From Marinibacterium anthonyi (lineage in GTDB: Bacteria > Pseudomonadota > Alphaproteobacteria > Rhodobacterales > Rhodobacteraceae), in assembly GCA_003217735.2 (NCBI GenBank), contig CP031585.1, positions 5,039,501 to 5,103,500 of the forward strand: a stretch of 64,000 nucleotides of DNA, given 5' to 3'. A program made the position numbers and the translations under genes. Within the stretch, counting starts at the first letter, position 1. The number at the start of each line of letters is the position of its first letter. Of the stretch, positions 54,384-63,391 are shown one piece after another. A model generated the notes under the pieces. It had not been told where the DNA came from, did no database searches, and saw only the letters and a list, made by a program, of their open reading frames with translations.

Positions 54384-55177
54384 CGTGCCATTCTCCGTTC
54401 CGCCCAGGTGGTCAGCGCAAAGAAGGCGACCGCCGAGATCACCGAGGTCACCACCCCCGCCCACATCAGCGGCAGGTCGCGAAAGGACGACGCCTGCAGG
54501 ATCAGCGTGCCGATCCCCGGCGCGCCCGACAGCCATTCGGCCAGCATCGCCGACAGCACCGCCCCGGCCGAAGCAAGGCGGATACCGGTGAAAAGATAGG
54601 ACAGCGCGTAAGGCAGGCGCACCTTGAGGAAGGTCTGCATCCAGGTCGCCCCGGCGACGCGCATCAGTTCCAGCGCGTTGGGCGGGGTCGATCCGAACCC
54701 CTTGGCCGCGTTCACCATGATCGGGAAGAACGACACCAGCACGACCACCGCGATCGACGTCGCCAGACCCCGGCCGAAGATCAGGATGAGGATGGGCGCG
54801 ATGGCCAGGACGGGCGCGGTGCGCAGCATGATGATCAGCGGCAGCAAGGCCCGCGATACCAGCGGCGACAGGGTGAAAATGCCCGCCAGGATCACCGCCA
54901 GGACCAGCGCGATCCCCATGCCCAGAAGGACGGATCGCAGGGTCCAGGCAATGGCAGGGATAATGTCCCATATATGGGACACAAAAGCGACGACCACGGC
55001 GCCCGGCGTGGGGGCGATGAAGGCGGGCACGGCGTAAAGCGTGATGATCGCCTGCCACACGATCACGACGGTCGCGACGCCCAGGGCAATCCTGGCCGCA
55101 CCGATCAGCGCGTGGCGCATCGCCGGTGACAGGCCGGGCCGCGTTGCCCGTGGCGCGTCCGACATCGTCTCAGCCAT
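54380..55177 (-). CDS. ABC permease, NMT1/SsuC type
   Basis: 265 residues with six membrane segments (ALGVATVVIVWQAIITLYAVP and following). The EAA loop is NALELMRVAGATWMQTFLKVRLPYALSYLFTGIRLA and the fold is that of TauC/SsuC/ThiX-like permeases. Overlaps the next gene by ATGA and the preceding one by 8 bp. It pairs with the second permease to form a heteromeric channel. Confidence 0.93.
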   Translation of the reverse strand: MAETMSDAPRATRPGLSPAMRHALIGAARIALGVATVVIVWQAIITLYAVPAFIAPTPGAVVVAFVSHIWDIIPAIAWTLRSVLLGMGIALVLAVILAGIFTLSPLVSRALLPLIIMLRTAPVLAIAPILILIFGRGLATSIAVVVLVSFFPIMVNAAKGFGSTPPNALELMRVAGATWMQTFLKVRLPYALSYLFTGIRLASAGAVLSAMLAEWLSGAPGIGTLILQASSFRDLPLMWAGVVTSVISAVAFFALTTWAERRMAR

Positions 55178-55946
55178 CTGCGCCCCCGTCCGTCACCCCA
55201 TCGGCGTCCCATGTGATCACACGCGATTCGGCGAAGGCGATCAACCCGTAAGCCAGCGCCGACAGGGCGCAGACCGTCAGGATCGTCAGCCAGACCAGCG
55301 GCACGTTGAAGGAAAACAGCGCATAGATCATCATCGCGCCCAGGCCCCGTTCCGCCCCGATCCATTCGGCGATCAGCGCGCCAAGGATGGCCAGCGGGGC
55401 GGCGATCTTCATGGCCTGGAAGATGTAGGGCAGCGCGGCGGGGACCGACAGCAGGCGCAGGCGTTGCCGCGGCGACGCCGCCATGACGTGGAACAGCTGG
55501 CGGGTGTTTTCGTCGGTCGCCTTGAAGCCTTTGACCGTGCCCAGCAGCAGCGGGAAGAACGACGCGATGCCGGCCAGGACCACGTGCAACAGCACCCCCT
55601 GCCCCAGCCAGATGACGAATATCGGCGCCAGCGCGATCAGCGGAAAGCAGTCGACCAGCAGCCCGAAGCTGACGATCGGGCGTTCGGTGATGTGGAAGCG
55701 CAGGGCGATGGACGCCAGAGCCCCGGCGACGACCCCGGCGCAAAGATACCCCAGCACCGCCGACAGCAACGTGCCGCTGCCGTGGTAAACAAGATCCGCG
55801 AATTGCTGCGGGATGACGGCGATCACCTGGCTGGGCGCCGGGATCGTGATGGGCAGAAGGTTGGCGGCCTTCGCGGCCTCCGTCAGCAGCGCGACCGCCA
55901 CCAGCACCAGCACGGGCGGCAGGGCAGTGCGCAGCGCGGGGGTCAT
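55170..55946 (-). CDS. ABC permease, NMT1/SsuC type
   Basis: 258 residues with membrane helices [34 protein letters not shown] and others; coupling loop [48 protein letters not shown]. Same family as the neighbour but distinct in sequence, as expected for a heterodimer. The C-terminus is acidic ([12 protein letters not shown]). Overlaps the ATPase stop by 4 bp. Confidence 0.93.
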   Translation of the reverse strand: MTPALRTALPPVLVLVAVALLTEAAKAANLLPITIPAPSQVIAVIPQQFADLVYHGSGTLLSAVLGYLCAGVVAGALASIALRFHITERPIVSFGLLVDCFPLIALAPIFVIWLGQGVLLHVVLAGIASFFPLLLGTVKGFKATDENTRQLFHVMAASPRQRLRLLSVPAALPYIFQAMKIAAPLAILGALIAEWIGAERGLGAMMIYALFSFNVPLVWLTILTVCALSALAYGLIAFAESRVITWDADGVTDGGADG

Positions 55947-56710
55947 GCGGCGGACCTTTCCCCGCTGAACAGCGCGGCGCGGACGGCGTTTTCCAAGGCG
56001 TTGAAGGCGGGATCCTGCATCAGCTCCAACGCGCGGGGGCGGGGCAGGTCGATGTCGATGCGGTCCGCCACGCGGCCCGGATGCGCCGACAGGACCAGCA
56101 CCCGGTCGGCCATGAAGACCGCTTCGCTGATCGAATGGGTAACAAGGATCGCGGTGGTGCCGGTGTCGGCCCAGATGCGCAGCAGTTCGATGTTCATCTT
56201 CTGGCGCGTGATTTCATCCAGCGCGCCAAAGGGTTCGTCCATCAGCAGCACCTTGGGATCCAGCGCCAGCGCCCGCGCGATGGCCACGCGCTGCTGCATG
56301 CCGCCTGACAGCTGCGACGGGCGCGCGTTTTCGAACCCCTTGAGGCCAACCAACTCGACCAGCTCCTCCGGCGCGCGGGCGGCGGGCTGGCCGGCGACCT
56401 CGATCGGCAGGCGGATGTTGTCCAGAACACTGCGCCAGGGCAGCAGGGTCGGGTCCTGGAAGACGAAACCGATCTCGTGCCGCTTGCGGGCGACGTCCGG
56501 TGCGCTGTCGCCGATGCGGATGGTGCCCGACGACGGCGGCATCACGTCGGCGATAAGGCGAAGAAGGGTGGATTTCCCACATCCGGACGGACCGATCAGC
56601 GCGGTAAAGGAGCCCGCGGCAAGGTGTTCGTCGATGCCATCCAGCGCGGTGATCGTGCGTGTCCCAATATTGAAGGTCTTGCTCACTTTTGAGAGGACAA
56701 TTCCGGTCAT
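55943..56710 (-). CDS. ABC ATPase, nitrate/taurine/NMT1 type
   Basis: 255 residues. Walker [11 protein letters not shown]-loop [16 protein letters not shown], signature [15 protein letters not shown], Walker [14 protein letters not shown] and switch His in [10 protein letters not shown]. This is the SsuB/TauB/ThiZ class, which drives uptake of sulfonates, nitrate or pyrimidine-like compounds. Overlaps the amidohydrolase stop by ATGA. Confidence 0.95.
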   Translation of the reverse strand: MTGIVLSKVSKTFNIGTRTITALDGIDEHLAAGSFTALIGPSGCGKSTLLRLIADVMPPSSGTIRIGDSAPDVARKRHEIGFVFQDPTLLPWRSVLDNIRLPIEVAGQPAARAPEELVELVGLKGFENARPSQLSGGMQQRVAIARALALDPKVLLMDEPFGALDEITRQKMNIELLRIWADTGTTAILVTHSISEAVFMADRVLVLSAHPGRVADRIDIDLPRPRALELMQDPAFNALENAVRAALFSGERSAA

Positions 56711-58161
56711 GCCTTCTGCCTTTCGCGCGGCCCCGTGCAGTGGCAGCCGCTGCCGTAATAGTGTCGTTGCGCGGCCTCGATCCGGGCCGTGGCATCAGTG
56801 TCGATGTCGGTAAGGTTGGCCCGGGCCTCGGCCAGAAGCGCCGCTTCGGCGGCGGGCAGGTCAAGGCCGGTGAGGCGGTGGTTTTCGACCACCGGGCGGC
56901 CGGCGACGTACAGCGCTTCGACGTCGGCCTTGGCGGCCCGGGTCAGGAAGATGTCGCGCACGTCCGCGCGCCCAGGCATGACGTCGTGCATCATCCGAGA
57001 GGTGTTCACCACCATGAGGTCGGCGGGCGCGCCCGGGGTGATTTCGCCGCCTGCGTCGGGGCCCAGGATGGCGCGGCGGCCGTCCGACAGGACCGCCTGC
57101 CAGAGGCGGTCGGGATCCATGACATCGTCCAGCCCGAAACCACGGTGAAGCTGCCAGAGCAGGCGGAGTTCGCGCAGCGCGTCCTCGTCATCGTCAAAGG
57201 CCATGCCGTCAAGGCCCAGGCCCCAGCCGACGCCCGTTTCGAGGAAGGTCTTCACCGGGGCAATGCCGGACCGCAGGCGCAGGTTTGACGAGGTGTTGAC
57301 CGATACCATGGCGCCGCGCGCCGCCAAAAGCGTGCAATCCTCGGGGCTTAGCCAGACTCCGTGAGCGACAGTCAGGCGGGAGGACAACAGGCCCAGCGTA
57401 TCCAGATGGCGCACCAGCCCGCCGGGATAGGCGTGATCGGCCCAGTCGCGTTGGGCCTGCGTTTCATACAGGTGCATGTGCACGCGGCGGTCCAGCCGGT
57501 CCGACCGTTCGGCGATGTCCGCCAGCACGTCGTCGTCCACCCATTGCGGGCCGACCGGCCCGTATTGCGGCAGGAACCAGGGCGAAGCGAGGTCAAAGAT
57601 CGCCTCGGCGTCGTCAAGCTGCTGATCCCAGGGGCGAACGCGATCCGCGCGGGCGGCCTGGGCCGCGGCAAGGTCGGGCGGCAGGGAGTCGAGAAAGGCG
57701 GACGGGTCGCCGTAGGTGATCGGGTTGCGGCCCATGATCGGCACGGCGAATGCGACGCGGATGCCGACGTCCTGCGCGGCGCGGGCCACGGCGCGGGCTT
57801 CGTCCAGCAGCGCCTTTGGGTCGGCGGTGTTGTGGCAATGGTTCAGCACGCCGATGCCCGACAGGGCCATGCGCCCAAAGGCGACGGCGGCGCGCAGGTA
57901 GGGATCAGTTTTGGGCTCTTGTCCCAGTTTCGAGATCCAGAGTTCCAGCGTGTCATCGCCCGCGCCGAAGGCCACGGTGCGCATGCCGCGCCCGTGATCG
58001 TGGGCATTGCACAGCGCGGGCAGGATCAGGCGGCCGGTGTCGCCGGTGCCGCCGGGATCAACCGACAGCACCGTTTCGGAAAAACTCACCCGGCCCGGAC
58101 CGCCATGACCGCCGCCGCGGATCAGGGCGTCGTGGGCCAGGGTGACAGGCGTGAGGGACAT
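56707..58161 (-). CDS. Deaminase-type metal-dependent amidohydrolase (AtzB/TrzN-like)
   Basis: 484 residues. Metal site NAHDHGRG (H54, H56), [15 protein letters not shown] (His) and the terminal [12 protein letters not shown] Asp, with a composite beta-sandwich formed from both ends, as in hydroxyatrazine/cytosine/guanine deaminase relatives. HDH rather than HxH spacing is normal with Asp as x. Couples to the SBP by a one-base overlap (TGATG), which suggests that the imported compound is its substrate. Ends in a Cys/His-rich tail ([11 protein letters not shown]). Confidence 0.88.
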   Translation of the reverse strand: MSLTPVTLAHDALIRGGGHGGPGRVSFSETVLSVDPGGTGDTGRLILPALCNAHDHGRGMRTVAFGAGDDTLELWISKLGQEPKTDPYLRAAVAFGRMALSGIGVLNHCHNTADPKALLDEARAVARAAQDVGIRVAFAVPIMGRNPITYGDPSAFLDSLPPDLAAAQAARADRVRPWDQQLDDAEAIFDLASPWFLPQYGPVGPQWVDDDVLADIAERSDRLDRRVHMHLYETQAQRDWADHAYPGGLVRHLDTLGLLSSRLTVAHGVWLSPEDCTLLAARGAMVSVNTSSNLRLRSGIAPVKTFLETGVGWGLGLDGMAFDDDEDALRELRLLWQLHRGFGLDDVMDPDRLWQAVLSDGRRAILGPDAGGEITPGAPADLMVVNTSRMMHDVMPGRADVRDIFLTRAAKADVEALYVAGRPVVENHRLTGLDLPAAEAALLAEARANLTDIDTDATARIEAAQRHYYGSGCHCTGPRERQKA

Positions 58162-59204
58162 CAGGAAAGCGACTCGTGTGCCTGCCTGATCAGATCCTGG
58201 GTCATCACGTCATCCACGGTGATCGCGCCGTCGTCGATCTCACCTGCGGCGACGATGGAGGCGATGCCTTCTTCGAAGACGTTGGGGTTGATCCAGAGAA
58301 GGCCGTTTTCGGCGGCATCTCCAACCGGCACGAAATCCTTCATCATCCGGGATTCGGCGGTCTGCGCGGTCAGGTCCAGGCCGCGCTGGCCGTATTTGTC
58401 GACCATCAGTTGCGCCATCTCGTCGGGGTGATCCAGGTGCCATTGCCAGCCCTTGATCTCGGCCCGAAGCCAGCGGATCAGCAGGTCGGGATCGGTTTCG
58501 ACCTGTTCCTTTGAGGCGATCAGAACGCCGGCATAGCCCGGCACGCCAAGGTCGTTCATGTAGGCGACTTCGATATCCACGCCGCGGGTCTGCAGCATCA
58601 CGCCCTGGTTGGTGGCCCAGCCGTAATAGCCATCGACCTGACCGGCGGCCAGGATGCCCGGATCGGTGCCGACGGGCACGTAGGTGACCGAGGACGGGTC
58701 GATCCCTGCCGCCTCGAGCAGGCCGGACATCTGCGGGCGGACACCGTCGGGCAGCGCGATGGTCTTGCCGGGGAAATCCTGAAGCCCCTTGATCGGGTTG
58801 GAAGCCAGCGACATCACCGCGCCGGGCGCCTTCTGCATGATGGCCCCGAAGGCGATGACCGGAACGTCGCGGATGTTGGCGCGGATCACGCCCTGCACGT
58901 CGGTGTCCGATGTCGTCGCCTGCCCCGAGGCCACGGCCACGTCGGACCCGATGCTGTTGGGACCGCCCGACAGGAATTCGGCCTCGATGCCCTCGTCGGC
59001 GAAATAGCCCTGTTCGATGCCGGCGAAATGGCCGCCGAACTGAATGGATTTGATCCAGCCCAACTGATGGGTGACCTTGTCCATGCCTTCGGCCATCGCC
59101 CGTCCGGGCAGGCCCATGGGCAGCAGCATCACGCCCGTGGCGCCGGCGGCGGATTTCAGCAGGTGGCGGCGAGACAGGCGCGGGGAGGAGTGAAGCTTGG
59201 TCAT
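58161..59204 (-). CDS. NMT1/THI5-type ABC substrate-binding protein
   Basis: 347 residues. Tat-type signal peptide (RLSRRHLLKSAAGATGVMLLPMGLPGRAMA). SsuA/THI5-like core: KVTHQLGWIKSIQFGGHFAGIEQGYFADEGIEAEFLSGG, VASGQATTSDTDVQGVIRANIRDVPVIAFGAIMQKAPGAVMSLASNPIKGLQDFPGKTIALP. This family binds aromatic N-heterocycles (ThiY, HMP precursors), sulfonates and similar. First gene of the six-gene minus-strand operon; its 5' side faces the Pcp-like gene. Confidence 0.92.
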   Translation of the reverse strand: MTKLHSSPRLSRRHLLKSAAGATGVMLLPMGLPGRAMAEGMDKVTHQLGWIKSIQFGGHFAGIEQGYFADEGIEAEFLSGGPNSIGSDVAVASGQATTSDTDVQGVIRANIRDVPVIAFGAIMQKAPGAVMSLASNPIKGLQDFPGKTIALPDGVRPQMSGLLEAAGIDPSSVTYVPVGTDPGILAAGQVDGYYGWATNQGVMLQTRGVDIEVAYMNDLGVPGYAGVLIASKEQVETDPDLLIRWLRAEIKGWQWHLDHPDEMAQLMVDKYGQRGLDLTAQTAESRMMKDFVPVGDAAENGLLWINPNVFEEGIASIVAAGEIDDGAITVDDVMTQDLIRQAHESLS

Positions 59205-59478
59205 GGCTTGGCCTTTTCGGAACGTCTGCGGCAGGGACGCCGGGTGCACCGGCGGCGGACGGCAAGCGCCCGGTCGATCAGAGCCAAGCATCGGATCGGC
59301 GACAGACAAAGCACGGGACTCGGGGCGGGGCGCAGGATTTTCGATAATCCAAGCTTTGTCGATCATTTCGCCCAAACCGGCCGCAACTGCACAGATGTTG
59401 CGCAAAGCGCGAATTGGCGCGGCGGGCGGACGATGGACCGATGGACGCTGCGGGATGGAAAGAGGGAGGGATCTGAAC
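59205..59478. promoter_or_regulatory. Divergent promoter region, SBP operon and Pcp-like operon
   Basis: About 270 bp without a gene between divergent operons. It is GC-rich in the first 130 bp and has a more AT-rich section near 59335-59420 with TTGCGCAAAGCGC. No riboswitch pattern (TPP or purine) is seen. It probably carries both promoters and a GntR site. Confidence 0.45.
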
Positions 59479-59556
59479 ATGACGATGCGAATCGAACTCG
59501 GGACCGGGATCGGGATTGGGATCGGGATTGGGCCGCGAACGGAGGGCGACTGCTGA
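59479..59556 (+). CDS. Possible 25-aa leader peptide with Gly-Ile repeats
   Basis: ATG 59479 is preceded by an excellent SD (GGGAGGG, 8 nt) and opens a 25-codon frame (MTMRIELGTGIGIGIGIG, then PRTEGDC) ending TGA 59554-59556, which overlaps the Pcp-like start as TGATG. The repeats come from the 12-bp unit GGGATCGGGATT twice (59506-59529). It may be a real coupled leader, or just a translated repeat. Confidence 0.4.
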   Translation: MTMRIELGTGIGIGIGIGPRTEGDC

Positions 59557-60233
59557 TGGGTACTCTTCTTGTGACCGGGTCCAAGCCGTTTGCCGGCCTG
59601 CCCGACAGCCCTTCGCAAAAGCTGCTGGGCCAGGTCGACTGCATGCAGGTGGGCGATCACCAGGTGGTGGCCGTGGCGACCGAGGTGCAGTTGGCGAAGG
59701 TGGCGGGCAACATCCGGCGGCTGATCGCGCAGCACCGGCCGGTGGCCTTCGTGGCGCTGGGTCTGGCGCCGGGCGAACCGGTGCTGCGCTGCGAGACCTC
59801 GTCGATCAACCGGCTGGATTTCGGCGTGGCGGACAATTACGGCGACCGGCCCACCGATGGACGGGCGATCGAACCGGGCGGTCCCGATGGGCGGCTGGCC
59901 ACCTGGAATGCCGGGGCGCTGGTGCGGGCGATGCGGGATGGCGGCTATCCCGCCCGGGTGTCGCATTTCGCGGGCACGCATCTGTGCAACGCCACGCTGT
60001 ACTGCGCGCTTGGCGCGATGGAGGCCGAAGGGCTGTCCGGCCCCGCCGGGTTCTTCCACCTGCCCTACCTGCCGGAACAGGTGGTGCGGTTCCTGGACGA
60101 TGCCCCGCCCGGCGGAGACCTGGCGCCGATGACGCCGCGCGCCCTGCCTTCGATGTCGCTGGCGGACCAGTCGGCCGCCCTGCGCATCCTTCTTGAAACA
60201 CTCGTACACCAAGCCCCGGGAGGCACACGATGA
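59556..60233 (+). CDS. Pyroglutamyl-peptidase I-like (C15 family) hydrolase
   Basis: 225 residues. The catalytic triad of C15 peptidases is complete: E80 in LRCETSSINRLDFGVADNYG, C144 in GTHLCNATLYCAL and H168 in GFFHLPYLPEQV, at the canonical positions. It cleaves N-terminal pyroglutamate or, given the neighbours, another cyclic amide. SD GGAGGG 9 nt before ATG 59556. Overlaps the oxygenase by ATGA. Confidence 0.9.
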   Translation: MGTLLVTGSKPFAGLPDSPSQKLLGQVDCMQVGDHQVVAVATEVQLAKVAGNIRRLIAQHRPVAFVALGLAPGEPVLRCETSSINRLDFGVADNYGDRPTDGRAIEPGGPDGRLATWNAGALVRAMRDGGYPARVSHFAGTHLCNATLYCALGAMEAEGLSGPAGFFHLPYLPEQVVRFLDDAPPGGDLAPMTPRALPSMSLADQSAALRILLETLVHQAPGGTR

Positions 60234-61234
60234 CCGACCCCGACATTCCCGCCGCCTACACCCAGGCGCGCGGCATCGACCTGACCGAGATCCCCGTGAT
60301 CGACCTGCACCCGTTCCGGACCGGCGGGCTGGCGGCGCGCCAGAAGGTGGCGCGCAAGATCGCCGAGGCCTGCCGCCACGTCGGGTTCTTTTACATCTGC
60401 GGTCACGGGATCAGCCAGGCGCTGATCGACGACGCCTTCGGGGCCAACAAGGCGTTCTTTGACCAACCGTTTGAAAAGCGGATGGAAAGCGCGGCGACCC
60501 GGGACCATTGGCGCGGCTATGTGCCGTCCAAGCTGGAAGGCGAAGGCGGTGCGGTGGGCGGGTCGATCCAGACCTTCCGGCTGATGCTGGACCTTGCGAA
60601 AAACGATCCCGACGTGCTGCTGGGCAAGCCGATGCACCTGCCCAACCGATGGGTCGACCACCTGCCCGGCTTCAACGAGACGGTGCAGACCTACATGGCC
60701 GAGATGGAGGTGCTGTCGAACGTGCTGCGCCGGGCCTTCGCGCTGGGGCTGGACCTGCCGGAGGAGTTCTTTGAGCCGTATTATCGCCGTCCGCTGATTC
60801 AGCAGAGCCTGCTGTATTATCCGCCCGCCGCCCGTCCCGAAGAGGTCAAGATCGGCGCGGGCGAACACCGCGACACCGGGGCCTTCACGATCCTGATGCA
60901 GGATGACACCGGGGGCCTTGAGGTCGGGCACCTGGAACACGAATGGGTGGCGGCGCCGCCGATCCGGGGCACCTACGTGATCAACATCGGCGACATGATG
61001 ATGCGCTGGACCAACGGGCGGTTCGTGTCGACGATGCACCGGGTGGTGAACCGGGCGACGACGGCGCGCTATTCGATGCCCTATTTCGCCAATCCCGATT
61101 ACGAAGCGATCATCGCCCCGATCCCCCAGTTGGTGGAACCGGGGACCGAAGCCGCCTATCCGCCCATCCATTTCGGCCAGTACATGGACGATTTCTACAA
61201 GATGGGCATGGCCTACCTGGATCGCGCGGCCTGA
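60230..61234 (+). CDS. 2-oxoglutarate/Fe(II) oxygenase (isopenicillin-N-synthase-like)
   Basis: 334 residues of the IPNS/gibberellin oxidase class. Iron ligands H213 and D215 in AGEHRDTGAF, H270 in FVSTMHRV; the 2-oxoglutarate-binding R280-x-S282 in ARYSMPYF. The N-terminal IPVIDLHPF...GFFYICGHGI segment is the DIOX_N domain. Thymine hydroxylase belongs to this superfamily, which fits an N-heterocycle pathway. Last gene of the divergent operon. Confidence 0.92.
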   Translation: MTDPDIPAAYTQARGIDLTEIPVIDLHPFRTGGLAARQKVARKIAEACRHVGFFYICGHGISQALIDDAFGANKAFFDQPFEKRMESAATRDHWRGYVPSKLEGEGGAVGGSIQTFRLMLDLAKNDPDVLLGKPMHLPNRWVDHLPGFNETVQTYMAEMEVLSNVLRRAFALGLDLPEEFFEPYYRRPLIQQSLLYYPPAARPEEVKIGAGEHRDTGAFTILMQDDTGGLEVGHLEHEWVAAPPIRGTYVINIGDMMMRWTNGRFVSTMHRVVNRATTARYSMPYFANPDYEAIIAPIPQLVEPGTEAAYPPIHFGQYMDDFYKMGMAYLDRAA

Positions 61235-61266
61235 AGATCGGGCCACGCACGTTCCACTTCTTCGGG

Positions 61267-61289
61267 CCGCGGCAGCGATGCTGCCGCGG
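61267..61289 (+). terminator. Hairpin after the oxygenase gene
   Basis: Perfect 10-bp arms CCGCGGCAGC / GCTGCCGCGG with loop GAT, between the convergent oxygenase and DUF1127 genes. No T-tract, so termination may be Rho-assisted. Confidence 0.6.
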
Positions 61290-61335
61290 ACGGGGTGGAT
61301 CAGATGCGCCATGATCGATGTCACCCGGACAGGAT

Positions 61336-61542
61336 TCAGCGCCAGAAACCACCGCGCCGCGCGTCGATATCGGCGCGGGTCACACCGACGTCGTCCAGAA
61401 TGCGATTGGGCTGCTGGCTAAGGTAATCGTACTGGCGCATGTGGCGAATATGCCGGACAAGGCGCCCGAGCGGGCCGGGCCGTCGGGTGCGATAGGCAGG
61501 TGCAAGGCCGATGAAGGCCGCAATCAGGTTATAGGTCGTCAT
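61336..61542 (-). CDS. DUF1127 small regulatory-type protein
   Basis: 68 residues with the DUF1127 core GRLVRHIRHMRQYDYLSQQPNRILDDVGVTRADIDARRG. DUF1127 proteins of about 50-70 residues are common in Rhodobacteraceae and are linked to small-RNA and phosphate or stress physiology in Agrobacterium and Rhodobacter. The start at 61542 gives the usual length; a longer frame to 61737 is not supported. Confidence 0.85.
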   Translation of the reverse strand: MTTYNLIAAFIGLAPAYRTRRPGPLGRLVRHIRHMRQYDYLSQQPNRILDDVGVTRADIDARRGGFWR

Positions 61543-61781
61543 GGAATGAAACTCCGGGTCAATGTCTTTTTCAAACGTGCCGGGGCCAGGGCTGGCCCGC
61601 CCCAAAACGGGCAGCGGCGGTGTGTTTTGGCCGGCGGAACCGACGAACGTCTTGTGGCGCCCCGTCTCGCGGGGCAGCATTGACGTACTGCCGAAAGGGA
61701 CCGGCCGAACAGGTCCGACCCCTCTCTGACCTGGCATATGGTTCGGCGGCGTGGTGGCGAGCGTTGTAATGCCAGTGGTAT

Positions 61782-61794
61782 TTCGAATATCGAA
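61782..61794. promoter_or_regulatory. Candidate operator upstream of the SARP-hydrolase gene
   Basis: Perfect palindrome TTCGA-ATA-TCGAA in an AT-richer stretch, 52 bp before the preferred GTG start. Position suits autoregulation. Confidence 0.4.
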
Positions 61795-61845
61795 CCGTTT
61801 AATTTCGTCAGATACCCTATATCTGTCGGTGCTCCGTCAAGGGGT

Positions 61846-63387
61846 GTGGAGACGCAAGAATTGACCAGTGACACCATCCAGAACATCCAGGTCTCGCTTC
61901 TGGGCGAGTTGCGCGTGTGGCGTGACGGGCAGGAAGTCCCGCTGCCCGCTTCGCGCAAGTCCCGCGCATTGCTGGCTTTTCTGATCGCCACCGAACGCCC
62001 GCACCGGCGTGAACGGCTGTGCGAATTGTTCTGGGACCTGCCCGACGACCCCAAGGCCGCGCTGCGCTGGTCGCTGAGCAAGCTGCGCAAGGTGCTGGAT
62101 TCGCCCGACCGGCCGCGCATCCTGGCCGACCGGGAACGGGTGACGCTGGACCTTGACAGCGTCAACGTCGACATGCGCGAGATCCGGGCGCAGCTGCGCG
62201 ATGACCCCCAGGGGCTGCCGGTTGCGACGCTCAAGACGATGGCCCGGCAGATGGACGCGGTGCTGTGCGACGGGCTGGACGGCGCCGGGGACGACGGGTT
62301 CGACACCTGGCTTTATTCCGAACGCGCAGATGCGCGCACCGCCCAGGTCCAGATCCTGCGCGCGCTGGCCCTGCACCCGGACCTGCCCGCGATCGAAACC
62401 GACAAGTGGCGCCGTCTGTGGTCCGATGTCGATCCCGAGGGCGCTTCGGCCGCGCCCGTCCGGCCCCCCGCGCCGCCGCGCGACACCGGGGCGGAAACAG
62501 GGGCGGAAATCGGGGCCGAAATCGGGGCACAGACGGGGCTGCGCAGCCAGCGGATCGGCTTCTGCGAGGCGCCTGACGGGGCAAAGATCGCCTATGCGCG
62601 GGTGGGCACGGGGCGGCCGCTGCTGAAGGCGGCGAACTGGCTGACGCACCTGGAATTCGACTGGACCAGCCCGATCTGGGGCAAGTCCTTTGCCGAGATG
62701 GCGCGCGGGCGGACCTTCATCCGCTACGACGAACGGGGCTGCGGCCTGTCGGACTGGAACGTGAAAGACCTGGGCTTCGACGCCTTTGTCGAGGACCTGG
62801 AGCTGGTGGCCGACAAGCTGGGGCTTGAGCGGTTTCCGCTGCTGGGGATCTCGCAGGGGGCGGCGGTGTCGATCGAATATGCCGTGCGCCACCCCGAACG
62901 GGTGTCCGGCCTGATCCTGCTTGGCAGCTATGCCGCGGGCTGGATGCACCACGCCAGCCCCGAGGAAAAGGCCCGCCGCGAGGCCGTGCAGACCCTGACG
63001 CGGGTCGGCTGGGGCACCGACAACCCCGCGTACCGGCACATCTTTTCCCAGACCTTCATGCCCGATGCCGAACCCGGCGAACTGGCTTGGTTCGACGATT
63101 TCCAGAGGCTGACGACCTCGGCCGAAAACGCCGCCCGCTTCCAGGAGGCGTTTGGCACCATCGACGTGCGCGACAAGCTGGCCCAGGTCCGGGCGCCGAC
63201 GATCGTGCTGCATTCACAAGAGGACCAGCGCATTCCACTGGCCGAGGGGCGCGCCGTGGCGTCGGGCATTCCGAACGCGGAATTCGTGCCGCTGGACAGC
63301 CGCAACCACGTGCTGGTCGATTATGAACCGGCCTGGCAGACCTGCATCGCCGCGATCCGGGATTTCCTGGCCGACAACGATATCTGA
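61846..63387 (+). CDS. SARP-type winged helix fused to alpha/beta hydrolase
   Basis: 513 residues from GTG 61846. Residues 12-110 are an OmpR/SARP-like winged helix (VSLLGELRVWRDGQEVPLPASRKSRALLAFLI, LFWDLPDDPKAALRWSLSKLRKVL), then a helical BTAD-like part to ~200. The linker 213-231 is a four-unit repeat of G-A-E-T/I from a 12-bp minisatellite (62488-62535). Residues 235-513 are an alpha/beta hydrolase with nucleophile S336 (GISQG), D460 and H488. Such proteins may be one-component regulators whose hydrolase fold senses a ligand. ATG 61738 and TTG 61861 are other possible starts. Confidence 0.87.
   Translation: METQELTSDTIQNIQVSLLGELRVWRDGQEVPLPASRKSRALLAFLIATERPHRRERLCELFWDLPDDPKAALRWSLSKLRKVLDSPDRPRILADRERVTLDLDSVNVDMREIRAQLRDDPQGLPVATLKTMARQMDAVLCDGLDGAGDDGFDTWLYSERADARTAQVQILRALALHPDLPAIETDKWRRLWSDVDPEGASAAPVRPPAPPRDTGAETGAEIGAEIGAQTGLRSQRIGFCEAPDGAKIAYARVGTGRPLLKAANWLTHLEFDWTSPIWGKSFAEMARGRTFIRYDERGCGLSDWNVKDLGFDAFVEDLELVADKLGLERFPLLGISQGAAVSIEYAVRHPERVSGLILLGSYAAGWMHHASPEEKARREAVQTLTRVGWGTDNPAYRHIFSQTFMPDAEPGELAWFDDFQRLTTSAENAARFQEAFGTIDVRDKLAQVRAPTIVLHSQEDQRIPLAEGRAVASGIPNAEFVPLDSRNHVLVDYEPAWQTCIAAIRDFLADNDI
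62488..62535. repeat. 12-bp in-frame minisatellite
   Basis: Four 12-bp units (62488, 62500, 62512, 62524), GGGGCGGAAAYM-like, coding Gly-Ala-Glu-Thr/Ile in the interdomain linker. Confidence 0.85.
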
Positions 63388-63391
63388 CCGC

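Noticed and set aside
59205-59555. TPP (thi-box) riboswitch upstream of the THI5-type operon
   Set aside because: None of the conserved thi-box core blocks could be recognised on either strand, and thiamine genes are absent from the cluster.
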